From contig NC_030381.2 of assembly GCF_001625215.2 (NCBI RefSeq), positions 41,848,689 through 41,912,688 on the forward strand: a stretch of DNA of 64,000 bases. Direction: 5' to 3'. Below, in pieces: positions 25,501 to 37,217 of this stretch. The position numbers were made by a program, and so were the translations under genes. Every line of letters starts with the position of its first letter. Position 1 is the stretch's first letter. Under the pieces are notes generated by a model that ran no database searches, was not told the origin of the DNA, and was given only the letters and a program-made list of their open reading frames with translations. Origin of the DNA: Daucus carota subsp. sativus (lineage: Eukaryota; Streptophyta; Magnoliopsida; Apiales; Apiaceae).

Positions 25501-26267
25501 AAGTTTTTTTGTTCGTTTAGTTCGCTCTGCAGTGGACAATGCAAAACAGGATCTTCCTGGGATTGTGAACGTTATTCTTCGATGTTGTGTCAACACTTTT
25601 ATGGTGGCATTCGATTTTCTAAACGAGTTCACTATAAATTTGGCCGCAATAACTGGTGAAGCTTACTGCACTTCTGCAAGGATGACATATGAGCTTCTAT
25701 GCCGTAATCTTTTGTCAGCTGTCTTTGTGGAAACTGTATCCACTCGTGTGTTGAGTGGTATTAGTTTTGTCTTCGCAGCAATATATGGGATTCTGGTGAG
25801 TATTTTTTTTACATTTCATGTATAATTTTTGCATCCTAAAATCTGATATTGCAAGTTTTTTTAATTGAGTAGGATACTGGCCAATTTAAATTCATAGAAC
25901 ATTTCAGAAGCATCTTAAAAGTAAAGTTATAACACCATCACAATCTACCAACTGGGATCATGTTATTGTGTCTGTTTACTTTTTTAATATCTGGGTCCTG
26001 GACAAGCAGGTATGTGCAATACTAAAAGGGGCAATTGGAATTGGGAATGACTCTTACTTCGTTGCTGCTATGGCATGGCTCCTATTATTGTTGGTACTCG
26101 GCTTCGTTGTTCAAGTCCTGGATAATGTAATCGAAACAGTATATGTGTGCTATGCAATAGACAGGGACACGGGAAACGTTTGCAAGCAGGAAGTTCATGA
26201 CGTGTATGTTCACCTCCCTATCAGTAGAAACCATATATCTCATAGTGCCAGAACTTCACTTGCATAA
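19513..26267 (+). CDS. Choline-transporter-like (CTL/SLC44, PNS1-like) membrane protein
   Basis: Integral membrane protein of the choline-transporter-like family (Pfam PF04515). Plant members of this short subgroup are poorly characterised, so choline transport is only a family label. Three exons: 19513-20549, 25453-25795 and 26010-26267, giving 545 aa with consistent phases. The N-terminus is Pro/Ser-rich and cytosolic, with PLLSKLYQSP; the first helix is FLILFTLFVLSTFALGIFAI. About ten hydrophobic segments follow. Family-like segments include WVPAYYVLAIFTMLWSAAAM and YFSKNDANLK at the end of exon 1, SFGTVCFSGLLSFFVRLVR at the start of exon 2, and FVVQVLDNVIETVYVCYAID with DVYVHLP near the C-terminus. 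Intron 1 is 4.9 kb and filled with MITEs. An AATAAA lies at 26395-26400, a plausible poly(A) signal. Confidence 0.93.
20914..21328. mobile_element. MITE-like element in CTL intron 1
   Basis: The left end TTAGCATCTTTAACGG and the right end TTGGAGATGCTCAA are inverted in their outer bases (AGCATCT against AGATGCT), and TTAGCTAA phrases recur inside. The structure resembles the 34122 family (ends GAGTATCTC). No clear target duplication was found, so boundaries are approximate. Confidence 0.5.
21402..21841. mobile_element. hAT-like MITE, CTATGTTACTCCGACTC family, copy 1
   Basis: 440 bp element with inverted ends CTATGTTACTCCGACTC and GAGTCGGAGTAACATAG and a perfect 8 bp duplication CTTAGGTA (21394-21401, 21842-21849). 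Subterminal regions carry repeated GTGTCGGACAC / GTGTCCG motifs. Copy 2 at 22610-23041 is almost identical. No transposase is encoded. It lies inside intron 1 of the CTL gene. Confidence 0.95.
22158..22601. mobile_element. Probable hAT-like MITE with ATTAATCGG subterminal repeats
   Basis: The left subterminal part repeats GATTAATCGG several times and the right part has CCGATTAATCG-type motifs in the opposite orientation. The outer ends (ATGTTGTAAAAAGCG and GCTGACTTTTAGCACACTG) are an imperfect inverted repeat. The flanks TACCTAAC (22150-22157) and TACCTAAT (22602-22609) match at 7 of 8 bases. The right flank is also the target duplication of the MITE at 22610, so the later element inserted exactly beside this one. 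Confidence 0.65.
22610..23041. mobile_element. hAT-like MITE, CTATGTTACTCCGACTC family, copy 2
   Basis: 432 bp, same family as 21402-21841, flanked by a perfect 8 bp duplication TACCTAAT (22602-22609, 23042-23049). By eye it differs from copy 1 by three substitutions and one 8 bp deletion, all within the leftmost 110 bp. The rest appears identical, which points to very recent movement or conversion. Confidence 0.95.
23505..23685. mobile_element. Diverged, shortened relative of the 21402 MITE family
   Basis: The segment begins CCGGACTCTTCATTTTGTC and ends GTCTGGGTAACATAG, with internal GTGTCGGATACTCGACACTC and GACACATATCCATGTTGGACAC phrases. These match the terminal and subterminal motifs of the two neighbouring full copies. 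The middle has been lost, and no matching target duplication was found. Confidence 0.6.
24400..24875. mobile_element. hAT-like MITE, relative of 7413-8001
   Basis: 476 bp element with ends TAGACATGTCAATTTGG and GATTGACAGGTCTA, flanked by TGTGCAAT and TTTGCAAT (7 of 8 match). Internal sequence shares GGTACACGAAAA / AAGTACACGA subterminal motifs, an AT-rich centre and the GTACACAATTGTATGC-like segment with the element at 7413. It lies in CTL intron 1. Confidence 0.82.
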
Positions 26268-28285
26268 TGTATAACCCTTTATTTTGGATTTCCATGTAAT
26301 ATACCATGTAGTTCATGTCAATCTGCACATATAACCTTTTAGCCTACCCATCGCCATAGCGATTAACTCCTTCCTGTACAAGTGATTTTTAATTAATAAA
26401 GAGTTTGGACATATAGTGTAAATTTGTTGTTACTACCTTCTCCATTATTCTGCGCTGATTGTTACGTGTAGTGGTTGAAGATGTTTACAAGTATTATCCA
26501 CAAATCTGGAAGCCGTGCTCATCAAAATACAGCTAAGAAGTGGTCATTATTCAGACACCAAGAATCCAATGCATGTAAGTTTAAGCAGTAATGCCCTGTG
26601 GTGATGAAAAAGCTTTTGAGTACATCAACATGTTATTGCCAGTGGCAGTGAGTGGACTTTTGTGATTGTCACCTTGTTCTGAATTGGCAGTGTATCTTTC
26701 CTCTACCTCTACTTTTCAAAGCTTGGAAACATGGATTCACAAAAGCAGAGGGGATTGTTCATCAAGAGGCGATTTGCCCATGTGGTTTGTTGAAAACAAG
26801 TCCTGGGGATGCAAGACATATAAAGCTAAAGAAATAGAAATGTGATGGGGTTATGAACCTGAGTGTGGAAACTGTAGAAAGTTAAAATTTTGGACTTGTC
26901 AAACTGTTAATATACTCCTAATCTTTCTCGGTGGTGGTGGCCTTGAATCCTCTCCTCTTATCCTCCTCCTTTGCTTTCACGCAAAGTCTAGCATTTTTTC
27001 TGAAAAGATGAAATCCCCGCACCAAACACGCGTAGCGCAACTGCGCAAGTATAGACAAGATTGGACCATTTATCTATCTTGTGCTACACCATTTCCATGG
27101 TTAGCTCATAAAATTTTCCGTGATGGGAAGGAATGAGGTGAGAATGCAACTCGGACCCAATAATACCTGCCATTCAATTATGTATGCAAATGATATTTCA
27201 GTTTGTAATGCCAAAACGTTGCTGGACCAAATTATGGATTAATCAAAATGTGTATACTTTATTTACTTGGCTACATATTTTTCAGAAAGGAAAGTATGCA
27301 ACTTTATATCACACATTACTATAATAATGTTTCCTTTCCACCAAGTGATGCAAATTGATTGTCAAATCCAAGGGAAAATACTTGCTGGACTCGTGGGCAG
27401 TATGACCCGTCTGTGACATGCGAGTATGCGACACCGGACACTTCGCATAAAGAAAAGCCTGCCAAGTTATCCATCTTCTATTTTAATTCGGTTTTTCACA
27501 CTAACTATCATTTTTAAATTATGTGTCAGATTTTTATAAACTCTAATTTTATTAATTATCACGATCCCATGCACAAAAATTTTAAAAATCTTCCACCTGA
27601 AATGATTGTTATACACATGCTCAACTTAAGATAGTCCAAACATATTGTACTAATTACACGCCATACTCTGTCAATATTTCTCTATGGAATTTTTTATCTA
27701 TAATCCAGAATTTTCTATCTCATATTTTCAGTTTTTTTTAGAAAAAAACTACCTACCTATGATAGATCTAATATCATTTTGCCAACAAGCATGGCATGAA
27801 ATATAAATAATTTGTCTGGCAAGAATGGAGCAACAATAGCTCATCACTAAGAAAATTAGTGACTATCCCTAACACAAGTTACAATTGGCTACCACCTAGG
27901 TAATTGAACACTCCTATTAATTTGTGTTTAAGCAAAACATGCATAGCTATTTATCCTAAAAATCAACACCCGACATGAGCTCCGTTTTGTTTGACCCCAA
28001 CACTCTCCGTAAAATTTTTTGCCATGTCGTGGCAAAAACAAAAAAAGAAAAAAAAAAATGCAATGCACTAGATCGAGGGTAGTATTGTCAGCTACACTAA
28101 CAAAAACAGAAACAGTACTTAGTCAAACGTTAGTGGTATACTTCTTAACCAAATCTCCCCGAGATCTTATATATAGTCCAATTCTTCCCACTACATTTTT
28201 CATAGCTCCACTTTCATACAAAATCAACTTTCACCATCTACCTCTCTTTCTAGCTTCAACAGATATACTAACCTGCTCCACCACC
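26268..28285. other. Intergenic region between the CTL and ADF genes
   Basis: About 2 kb. The first 150 bp should be CTL 3' UTR, with AATAAA at 26395-26400. The part 26460-26900 is less AT-rich than the rest and has a short open run near 26472 (VVEDVYKYYPQIWKP), but no gene could be built. The ADF promoter lies at the right end with a TATATATAG box at 28168. No transposon ends were recognised. Confidence 0.5.
28168..28176 (+). promoter_or_regulatory. Likely TATA box of the ADF gene
   Basis: TATATATAG lies 110 bp upstream of the ADF start codon, a normal distance for a plant promoter with a short 5' UTR. The assignment is by position and consensus only. Confidence 0.55.
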
Positions 28286-29979
28286 ATGGCTATGGCTTTC
28301 ATGATGGTAAGCATTCAAACATATGTTTCTTAAATTTAAGTGTGTTACACTATTTTTCTATTTTACGTGCATATATTTATATTAGTTCCGACTGTTTCAA
28401 AATTCTGATTCTTTTTGTTACATGCACACACCGACAAGACACATATCCATCCATGTAGTCGATAAATTTTTGGTTTTTTGTTTCCGGTTCGATCTGGACC
28501 TAGATCTCGTGTAAATAAAATATAATCGATAAATTTGCATGAATAATTGACAGGCGACAAAGGGTATGTGCGTGACAGAGGAATGCAAGAAATCGTTCAT
28601 GGAAATGAAGTGGAAGAAGGTGCACAGATACATAGTCTACAAGATTGACGAGAAATCGAAGCTAGTGACCGTGGATAAGGTGGGCAGCTCCGGCGAAAGC
28701 TACGATGACTTGGCCGCATCTTTGCCGGAGGACGACTGTCGATACGCGGTGTTCGATTTCGATTTTGTGACAGTTGACAATTGCCGGAAAAGCAAGATCT
28801 TCTTTATTGCATGGTATGCCACACTTTCATTACATATTTCGAATTGCTTTGAAATGAAGCTACTGTTTAATTTGCGTTCTGTCAAGTCTTGTTCTGCTTT
28901 CCGTTATCTTTTTTACTTAGCTGAATTACGTGAGTCAAGATTCGGAAATTAGGTGGAACTTGTACACTTTTTATTATTTCATGCAAATTATTCAAGATGG
29001 GTGAATGAACATGGAATCCTAAGTTAGAATTCCTAACCCACCAAACAAAAGTGATGTATTTTGGAATTGGACCAGTTGGTGGGCATAGATTATTTTTGGA
29101 TAACTATGGATTGTTAAAGTTTTAGTACACGATCAGAATTGATGGGGAGACAGACACCATTTATCAACTTTGATAAAAGTGATGTAACATAAGAATTCCG
29201 AAAAAAATTTCAAAATTTTATTTTCGAGGGAGCGAGAATTGGTCCCAAAATCAGAGCTGGACTTGATGATAATCCTTGGCTTAGTAGATTTGGATGGCAG
29301 AGACCGGCATGAAGATGTTCCAAGCAGGGAGTCCATTAGTTAGGCCAACTATTGATTCAGCCACTCAGCATGGAGTTTTCAATATTAAAAGACTCGGAAG
29401 CGTTTGGTTCGTGGTTAAGATAAGTCCGATTAAAAAGAATCAGATTTTTAAACTCGTATGTTGGTGTTTGTATTAGCAATTTCATGACATGGAATGAGAA
29501 CCTTATCCTACTTGGAGGATAAATCATTTCTTACACTCTCTTGCGATATCCATTCACATACCTCTCATTCTTATTCTTATTCTTAATTCTCATTCTCACT
29601 CACAATCCAAACGCCCCTTAAGTATATTTTTTTTGTCAGGCCCCTTAAGTACATCTTAATATGTATTAAACTAATCTTTTAGGTATTGGATTTTATTCTT
29701 TTAATTAATTAGATCGTCAGTCGTCGACGAAAATAGACATTGCATCTTGCATATTTTCCATGAAATAATTATTCATTTGCATGATGACTTTGTAAATTTT
29801 GGTTAATTGGCATGGATGGTTGTTTTAGGGCTCCCACGGCATCAAGAATCAGAGCAAAAATTCTGTATGCAACTTCGAAAGACGGATTAAGAAGAGCATT
29901 AGATGGAATTAGCTATGAAGTACAGGCAACTGATGCTGCGGAGATGGGTTTCGACGTCATTACTGATCGTGCTAAGTAA
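28286..29979 (+). CDS. Actin-depolymerizing factor, ADF5/ADF9-type (subclass III)
   Basis: ADF/cofilin protein that binds actin filaments in the cytosol. Three exons: 28286-28306 (21 nt), 28554-28813 and 29829-29979; 432 nt, 143 aa. Exon 1 encodes only MAMAFMM. Exon 2 starts [15 protein letters not shown], with the regulatory serine replaced in this N-terminal extension context, then [19 protein letters not shown] and [14 protein letters not shown]. Exon 3 starts at the second half of the IAW codon and gives [20 protein letters not shown], the actin-binding long helix, ending [11 protein letters not shown]. The 21 nt first exon is the signature of plant subclass III ADFs (ADF5, ADF9), whose first intron has shifted so that exon 1 codes for several residues rather than Met alone. 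Members of that subclass have been reported to bundle rather than sever actin. The neighbours favour orthology to ADF9. Confidence 0.95.
29397..29617. mobile_element. Probable MITE in ADF intron 2
   Basis: Ends GAAGCGTTTGG and CCAAACGCCCC are inverted with two mismatches, and the inner sequence (GTGGTTAAGATAAG against CTTATTCTTATTC) is partly complementary. About 220 bp. The GCGTTTGG end resembles PIF/Harbinger-type MITEs. No target duplication was found. Confidence 0.5.
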
Positions 29980-31851
29980 TGATTAAGCAAGGCGATTAGG
30001 ATTAACTAAAGTTTGTTTTGGAATCTTTATAATTTTGAATAATGCTGCTGCTGCTTGTTGCTTTTCTTTACTCGTTAGTTGTTAACATCAACTTTTTTTC
30101 TAATCTCCATGTACATAATGCCCCAATAACTAATCTATGATTAACACATGCTGTGTTTTTGTTAATTAATGGAAAATACCCTTATTGTTGCCTTGCTTTT
30201 CAGATCAATTGTCTGTAGCTTTTGGATCGGACAGCGATCTAATGACATGATTAGTATCTAGATCGCAAGTTAATGAGCATTTAAGCTGTACTAAAGTATC
30301 CTTTAAAACTCTGTATTTCAAGAAACAAAAGAAAAGTATATAACTCTCCAAAATCTATGACACTTCGGCCCAGATAGCTGGAAACCCAATAATGGTACCT
30401 GGATTTGGGCCAAAATCATTGACAGCAAAAGCAACAAAGTAATTGGAGGCCCAACAAATGCTCCCTATATTATTCTTGTCTGCAAGTCTTTTTGATAATG
30501 TTTGTAAATAATTAAATGTACATCATTTTAAATTTATATATAGTGACATTTCTAAAACTAAATATAAATATTTAATTTAATCACATATATTAAGTTGTAT
30601 ATCGCTAAATATCCATTCTTCTGCCAAAACTAGCCGAGATTTTGTGAGTAACTGAGTAGGCAAACAAAGGCCAAATGAAGAGAATATGTTGGATTCATGG
30701 TAGAACAGATCTAGACAATCTAGCTGGTTATAAACTATGGTCAAAAGGTCCATTCATGATTAACGAAGTTGTTTTGTTTAAATAAACCAGAAATTAGCAA
30801 AAGAGAAAAAGTTCTTCTATCATTAATCTCAACTCTCAAGAGTAAATTAACAACTTCTTGTCGAGGACTCTCTTACATTTTGGTGGTGCAAATTATTAAT
30901 AAAAATACTGGTAGGAGGAGAAAACAAAATGTGGTTTGTTTGAAAAATGATGCACAAACTCCAAGTTTATTTAAATTATTTTTGCATATGAAGAGAATTG
31001 GCAATACTGTGAATATGCCTGGGAAATATGTTTGATGGTTAAAATAAGATATTGGAGGTTTGCTTTTTGATGAGTAACAATGTAAATTTTTGAGAAAGCC
31101 TGAAAGTAGTTTATTATAAATTAGATTAAAGATATATCAAAATTTATACAACTACAAAGATACAAATTACTCCTTATTACTGCAAAAATAGAGTATATAG
31201 CGGTACTGCAGTCTGCAAGAGGAATGGATAAACTCAAAGACATACATTATACATACATCACCAGAATCGTTCATCTTATCCCCACCCCGCTGCTTTTTTA
31301 AGAAAATAAAATAAAAAACAAAATCTTTTATTCTAATTATTGCCTTTGTCATTTTGTTTGCATATAGTATGCGAGGCCATGGTATAATTTACCTAGAAAA
31401 ATTATTATGTTTGTGCTTTTCAAGTCATTATTATTCTCTTCTTTCACCGAAAAAACCATACCATCAATAATATTATGATTCGTTTGGTATGGACCATAGA
31501 GTACGTCTATGATGAATTTCCTCTTCATTTCCCCTGCATTCTTATCTACTGGGGTATGATTTTTGGTGCTGTGCAAATTAGAAACATACAAAAATAATAG
31601 ATACAAACGAGTCGAGACAATCATGTATCCTGCTCATTCAACTGCTGCATTTTTTCTCCTAGTCATGCTGAATTTTAGCATATATTCTATCTCTTTAGTC
31701 CATTTTTGACTTATTATAATATAATTAATCAGTTTTAAGATCAAAATTATAAATTAAACTTTTAGAATTTCTTAAATACTAAAAATTATGTTTTAAATAC
31801 CAATACACATACTTTTTATTAATATAGTGAATTATCTTTTATTACATGATA

Positions 31852-32088
31852 CTCCTTCGGCCCCTTAATTGTTGACATTGGGGATGGAGTTCCGCATGTA
31901 TTTTACTACTCTTATAAAATATAATCTGATAAATTATTTTGATTTTTTTAAAATATAAGTTATAGTTTAAATTTTATAAAAAAAATCAAAATTTTAAAAA
32001 TAAGTTGTAAAATCATATTTTATATGCGACTTAAAATACATGTCAATTAATATAAAAAATTGCTAAAAAATGATAGAGATGGAAGAAG
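31852..32088. mobile_element. Possible Stowaway-like MITE
   Basis: About 237 bp flanked by TA, with CTCCTTCGGCCCC at the left and GAGATGGAAGAAG at the right, a weak inverted match to the CTCCCTCCGTCCC consensus. The inner AT-rich parts look partly self-complementary. It is an old or mutated copy at best. Confidence 0.4.
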
Positions 32089-34121
32089 TACATATTAAAT
32101 TTCAATGAAAATTTGATCGACAAAAGAAAGTCGAAAATGAAGTAAAAATTTCGAAAACTGAAGTAGCATTCAAATTCACGCAGACGAGCACACGTATATG
32201 GATATCCGATGACATTCACGATAATTTTATGGGGATGAGTTTGGAGTGGCTTTTATATCCTCCACCTCATTAGTCATTACAAATGGGTAGTGTGTATGAT
32301 TCTGATTAGGTGGGAGTGCTTAAACACATGTGCTTCCAACTTCTGCTTCATCACTTATTCATTTTTACCTGTCAGTGGGCTCAGACAAAATCTCGTGTAA
32401 ACAACAAAAGACTGCAGAGTGGGGAATTCTAAAGAAATCGAAAGCCTTTTTGAATGAGCAATTACGGAACTTTACTGCCCGAACAATTTATCGAATTTCT
32501 GCAAGATCCATCAGTCTTCTAACAAATTGTGTGACACTATTATTATATGTGCTGAATTTTATTGTATACAGGGAAGAGTAGCTTTTTATATTAGTCTTTT
32601 AGTTTAATTTTATTCTTCAAATAACCTATTAATACCAAATTAATATAAAGTATCATATAGTTAACTTTCCTAATTGCATTCTTATATTTTAAACTAGAAA
32701 AAAATAAAAGTAGTATCTATTATACCCTTCACTTTTGATAAAATATGCGATTTAGTGAATATCTCATGACGATTTATTAATAAGAAATGAGTGTTCGTAC
32801 CTTGATTCTCTAAAATGTGATCCATCCTGTACAAAGTAAAACTAAATCAATTGTTTAGGTGGCCGGTATCCCTAACATAACATGTGAATTTGTGAAATGA
32901 ATGCCTTGAAACCCATACATATTTTCAATATGAGAAATGTTTTGAAGATCTTGATGAGATGTTGATTTTGGTCTTTATATTTTGTGAATGAAACTCAATT
33001 AAATCGTGCGATATATGCATACTGGTATTTTTATAATAAAAATATGTGTTTTAACGTGTATTTGTATTCTGAAATTTTTAAAACTTATAATGTAAGGATT
33101 TTGATGTAAGATTAAACATGTCTTTAAGTTGAGTTATAATATTAAGTTGAAGATTGTGTAAACATATTTTGATTTGTTGAGTAGGATGGTGTCCCGCCCC
33201 TAGGTTAGGTACAATAAAAATAACAGATCTCTATTTGTTATATACTTGTAGGTGTAAAATAAGAATTTTTTGATATTTATGATTTCTCTAAACATGTATA
33301 ATTTAAGGATGATAAAAAAAATAGAATCAAAATTTTGTGTCACAGACTATACCTGTATAGTACAATATCGACTGCTAGATTCTTACTTCATTTATCGGCA
33401 TGAAAAAGGTGTTTGGAAGTAAGTTTTATGATCCGTGATTATCTCAGATCAGGACTTGCACATAGGTTACAGAACAATATGCGCAAGGTTAGGTACCAAC
33501 ATAGCATACTACTATGCGAGGCAGGGCGATTGCTCCAAACAAGTAGTCAAAAGAAAAAGAAGGTAGCACAATCATTTTCGATATACAAATATTATGATGA
33601 AATGTAAAAGGAAGGGGCATGTGAAATCGAGGAATAAATTAGTCAAAATGTTCCCTGGTCAGTACTTGGTACAGCCAATAAAGAATAAAATATATGTTGG
33701 TTTTAACTTTACACAAATGCCACTTTTTTCAACATTTGAAGCAAGCAAACGAGTGTTCTGTACATATCAATATAGAATAACGCTGTGGTGTGAACTCTGA
33801 AACAAAAGCTAGCATTCCTAACTTTTTATAAGTATTTCTTGACTTATTACACAAACGGTACGAATAAGTGCTCATAACTCATAATCTTAAAACTGGACTT
33901 ATAAGTTCTAAACAAACACCCACTATGTTTCTGCCACTGCTAATGTATTATTTATGCACGAGTCCCGACTTCCAATTAGATCCGTTACAAAATATGTTAA
34001 ATTTTAACAAATTTGTTAATTGATTGGTCTCTTCACTCCCTTAATTCCCAATTATTATAAAATTTAATTTTCCAAAAGATACTGATTTATACCTACTCGA
34101 ATTAATCGATCTTGTTGATAA

Positions 34122-34532
34122 GAGTATCTCTAACCCTCACAAGCCCTTAGCTAAAAGTCCATGTGGCTTTCCATAATTATATATTATAGGCAATGTTCAC
34201 AAAAAATAGAACTCCAACCACCGCAACCCCTTGTGTATAATTATAGCCATCCCCCTATGCATGGTTATATTTGTCGATCCGCTACAGATCTGTAGCGAAT
34301 TCCACGTCATCTCCCGCAATTTATTTTCCTCCTTCCCACTGATTACATGTTATTTATTACCCTATTAAACTAATATATTCTATTTATAACAATCTAAATA
34401 ATAATAATATGCTATTTTTAAATTATACCCAACCAATATAGCCAATACCATTAAGCACAATGTCTTACAGATTCGGCAAATTTTACATAATATCTTACAG
34501 ATCCAATTTAGCCAACGACATCGGAGATACTC
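34122..34532. mobile_element. Tourist-like (PIF/Harbinger) MITE
   Basis: 411 bp element with ends GAGTATCTC and GAGATACTC, a perfect 9 bp inverted match, flanked by TAA on both sides (34119-34121, 34533-34535). A three-base TAA/TTA duplication is the mark of PIF/Harbinger elements. Related, older copies lie at about 4529-4884 and 10490-10755. Confidence 0.8.
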
Positions 34533-35837
34533 TAACACGAAGGTCATCTTATTTAAATATTTCGTATCAGTTCCGCACTCATTTTAGGATCTAATTTAAG
34601 GGTACATAGTTATTTCGCTGTATTTTGTTAAACTTATATTATTTATTATATTTTTAAAATTAAACATAAAAAAATTTTGGCTATTGGTTTGGATTGAAAT
34701 ATAGTTTAATTAAATTGAGCTAATTGGGAAGGCTGTGATAACTGATAACACAGGTTAAAGTCCCACACCCGTTGAAAAAGTTAATAACTTCCTCTGAATT
34801 TTTAAGAAATAACTATTCAAATTTAATCTAACTCATTTTGTTTCCAATATGGCCACTATAAATCATTTATGCCTGAGAATCAACATGGATGGTTAAATTG
34901 ACATATGATTTTCAGTCCTCACTTTCTCCATTAGCAGAATATACCTTGATACTTAGATTTGTATTTCAATTTAATACAATAAAGCATTTGGACAGCAAAT
35001 TTAAAATATCTTCGAAGGTCCCAGCAATCTCTGGTGTGAGATTCAAGCACATCTGCCGACTCATCAAAAACCTCTTTACAGAGACAAACTCATACCCACA
35101 CATATTAATCATCATCAAATGCCTTAAATTAAACTCGGTACCTGCTTCGCTGCCATTTTTAGGAGGTTTTGTTTCATAAAAAGTCCATTTCCACCTTTTT
35201 TTTATTGGTTTGTTAAATGAATACAAATTTATTTTATTTTATTTTGAAACTGAAGTGTTAAGCTAACAATAAAAAGCCATACGGCATCTACACCAATGAT
35301 CGAGTCGAACAAACAATAAATTGCAATCGTCTGTGTTCACAAAGAGACAGTTAAACGATATTTTGAAGAAAATGTATATATAAATACAAGTATACGCTTT
35401 ATGCATTCTCGTTGAATCAGTGGCACCCTCTTCATCATGCCCTAATAGAATTATCGTTTGAGTTATCGACTAGAATTACGATTTCATACAAACTTTCATC
35501 ACCAAATCAAGACCTCGCTTACAATTAAGAAGCGGAAAACAAAACTCTCATCAGGGAGAGAAAACAACCTTGGATGGAACCACAGAAATAAGAGAAATCC
35601 GACTGAAAATCCACCCGTTTGAAATAGAGAAGAAAAACAACGAAATTTTCGATGATTTTAGATCTAAGAATTCCCCCAAGAATAGATCTGGAGCAGAATC
35701 ACAAAAAAAGAGAAATTGGACCGAAACCCACCCGTTTGGAAGAGAGTTAGCGAAATCTCCGATGGTTTCTGATCTAAGTTTTCCGAGAAGGAGTATTATT
35801 CAAAAACTAAGAATGAAATAAAGTGGTTAACTGATTC

Positions 35838-35872
35838 GGGGCTTTTCACCGGTGAAAACTGATGAAAGCCCC
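35838..35872. other. Compact perfect palindrome within a hairpin
   Basis: TTTTCACCGGTGAAAA (35843-35858) is a perfect 16 bp palindrome, and the outer GGGGCTTT and AAAGCCCC at 35838-35872 can pair as an alternative stem. It may be a transposon end or chance; no flanking gene explains it. Confidence 0.4.
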
Positions 35873-36411
35873 ATGCGGTTGCGACAAGAGAAAATCTACT
35901 AAGAATTAGAATTTTTAAAAAAAAATTAATTGTTATTTGTTAAAAAGATATGAAAAGAGATGTAGAAATTTGAAAAAAATAACATTTTTCCCCAAAACGT
36001 TTACTTGTTTTCTATCTTTTGTTGTTCAATACCTGTTTTTTATATTATTATATATTTGATTTAATCTATCTAAAGAACTAATAAATTAAAATATTCAAAA
36101 GTTTTAACTATTTATACTAATATTATCCGAAAATTTAATAATTAACAGAGACCAAAATTTTTAAGAACTTATAAATCATAAAACACTCCTCACTTGTAAC
36201 CAACTTCTGAGCTATATTTCATTCAATAAATTTGAAACTACTCCACATTACTGAGATGTATGTTAACAAAGGGTAGTGTAGGAATACAGAATTACACATA
36301 ATCAATCAGAGATAGATTCCATATTTAAGAAGATTTTTTATTTATGTTAATTCTATCTTCAATTAGACATATAGAAATAATTAGAACAGCACGTTAGAAC
36401 AATATAATCCA

Positions 36412-36918
36412 TGTTTTTAATAGTTTAAGTTACAAGCATAACAGCCAGTGGCGGACCCAGAAATTTTTCTCAATGGGTTCCTTGTTTTATTTTATTAATA
36501 TAAATAATAAATATTTAATTAAATATTAATATTTACCGGAAACTAAAATGTATATATTTATACAAATATCTTAATAAATACGAGATTTTAAATAATTTCG
36601 AACACCAATCGCCCAATAGTTGATAAGATTTCTAAATTATTGAAGTAAATTATGAGTTTGGTAAATATTTTAGTGGGTTCCTGCTAAATTTTAAATTAAT
36701 TTTTAACCGAAATTTAACTTATAATTACACTTCGACGGGAAGTTGAGTGGGTGCCCGGGAACCCATAGTCAAGGCTATGGGTCCGCCTCTGATAACAGCC
36801 ATGGAAGTCGAAGAACTTGACATCACTCAAGGTTAGTAATATGTTTTTAATAGCTTCAGTTACAAGCATAACAGCCATTAAAGCCGAAGAACTTGACATC
36901 ACTCAAAGTTAGTAATAT
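36412..36918. repeat. Two-copy tandem repeat split by a MITE
   Basis: A unit of about 75 bp running from ATGTTTTTAATAG through TACAAGCATAACAGCC to CACTCAAGGTTAGTAAT occurs twice. Copy 1 is split by the MITE at 36446-36791; its second half resumes at 36792 and ends near 36840. Copy 2 runs about 36840-36916. The duplication therefore predates the MITE insertion. Confidence 0.85.
36446..36791. mobile_element. hAT-like MITE with CAGTGGCGGACCC ends
   Basis: 346 bp element starting CAGTGGCGGACCCAG and ending ATGGGTCCGCCTCTG, flanked by a perfect 8 bp duplication ATAACAGC (36438-36445, 36792-36799). The CAGNGGCGGA terminus and 8 bp duplication mark a hAT-type MITE. It interrupts the first copy of a tandem repeat. 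Confidence 0.92.
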
Positions 36919-37217
36919 CGATAATTTATTCTGTAGAATCGCAGAAGAAATAGAAGAATATCAAAAGAATTCTACAAGAAAAATATCAAAAGAATTCTAC
37001 AATATAATCCTTTCCTGAAACGGCATATACTATGTTTTTATCTCGCACAACTTTGTCTTTCACTTTTCACTTTTGTTTTACGATCTTTGAAAAATTTGAT
37101 AATAAATAATAAAATTAATAAGATAATTAAGTTTGGATCGATTTGGTATAAAATTACTGAACTTGAATTTGATAAAAGTCGAATCTACTCTATTCATTTA
37201 TCCAATGTCAGATTATT

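Noticed and set aside
26460..26840. Possible extra 3' exons of the CTL gene or a separate small gene
   Set aside because: The CTL protein already ends with the family C-terminus and a poly(A) signal at 26395; the downstream frames lack homology and consistent splice sites.
35570..35821. 83-codon open frame with repeated HPFEIE / HPFGRE phrases
   Set aside because: The repeat is at DNA level and imperfect; there is no known domain, intron structure or promoter evidence.
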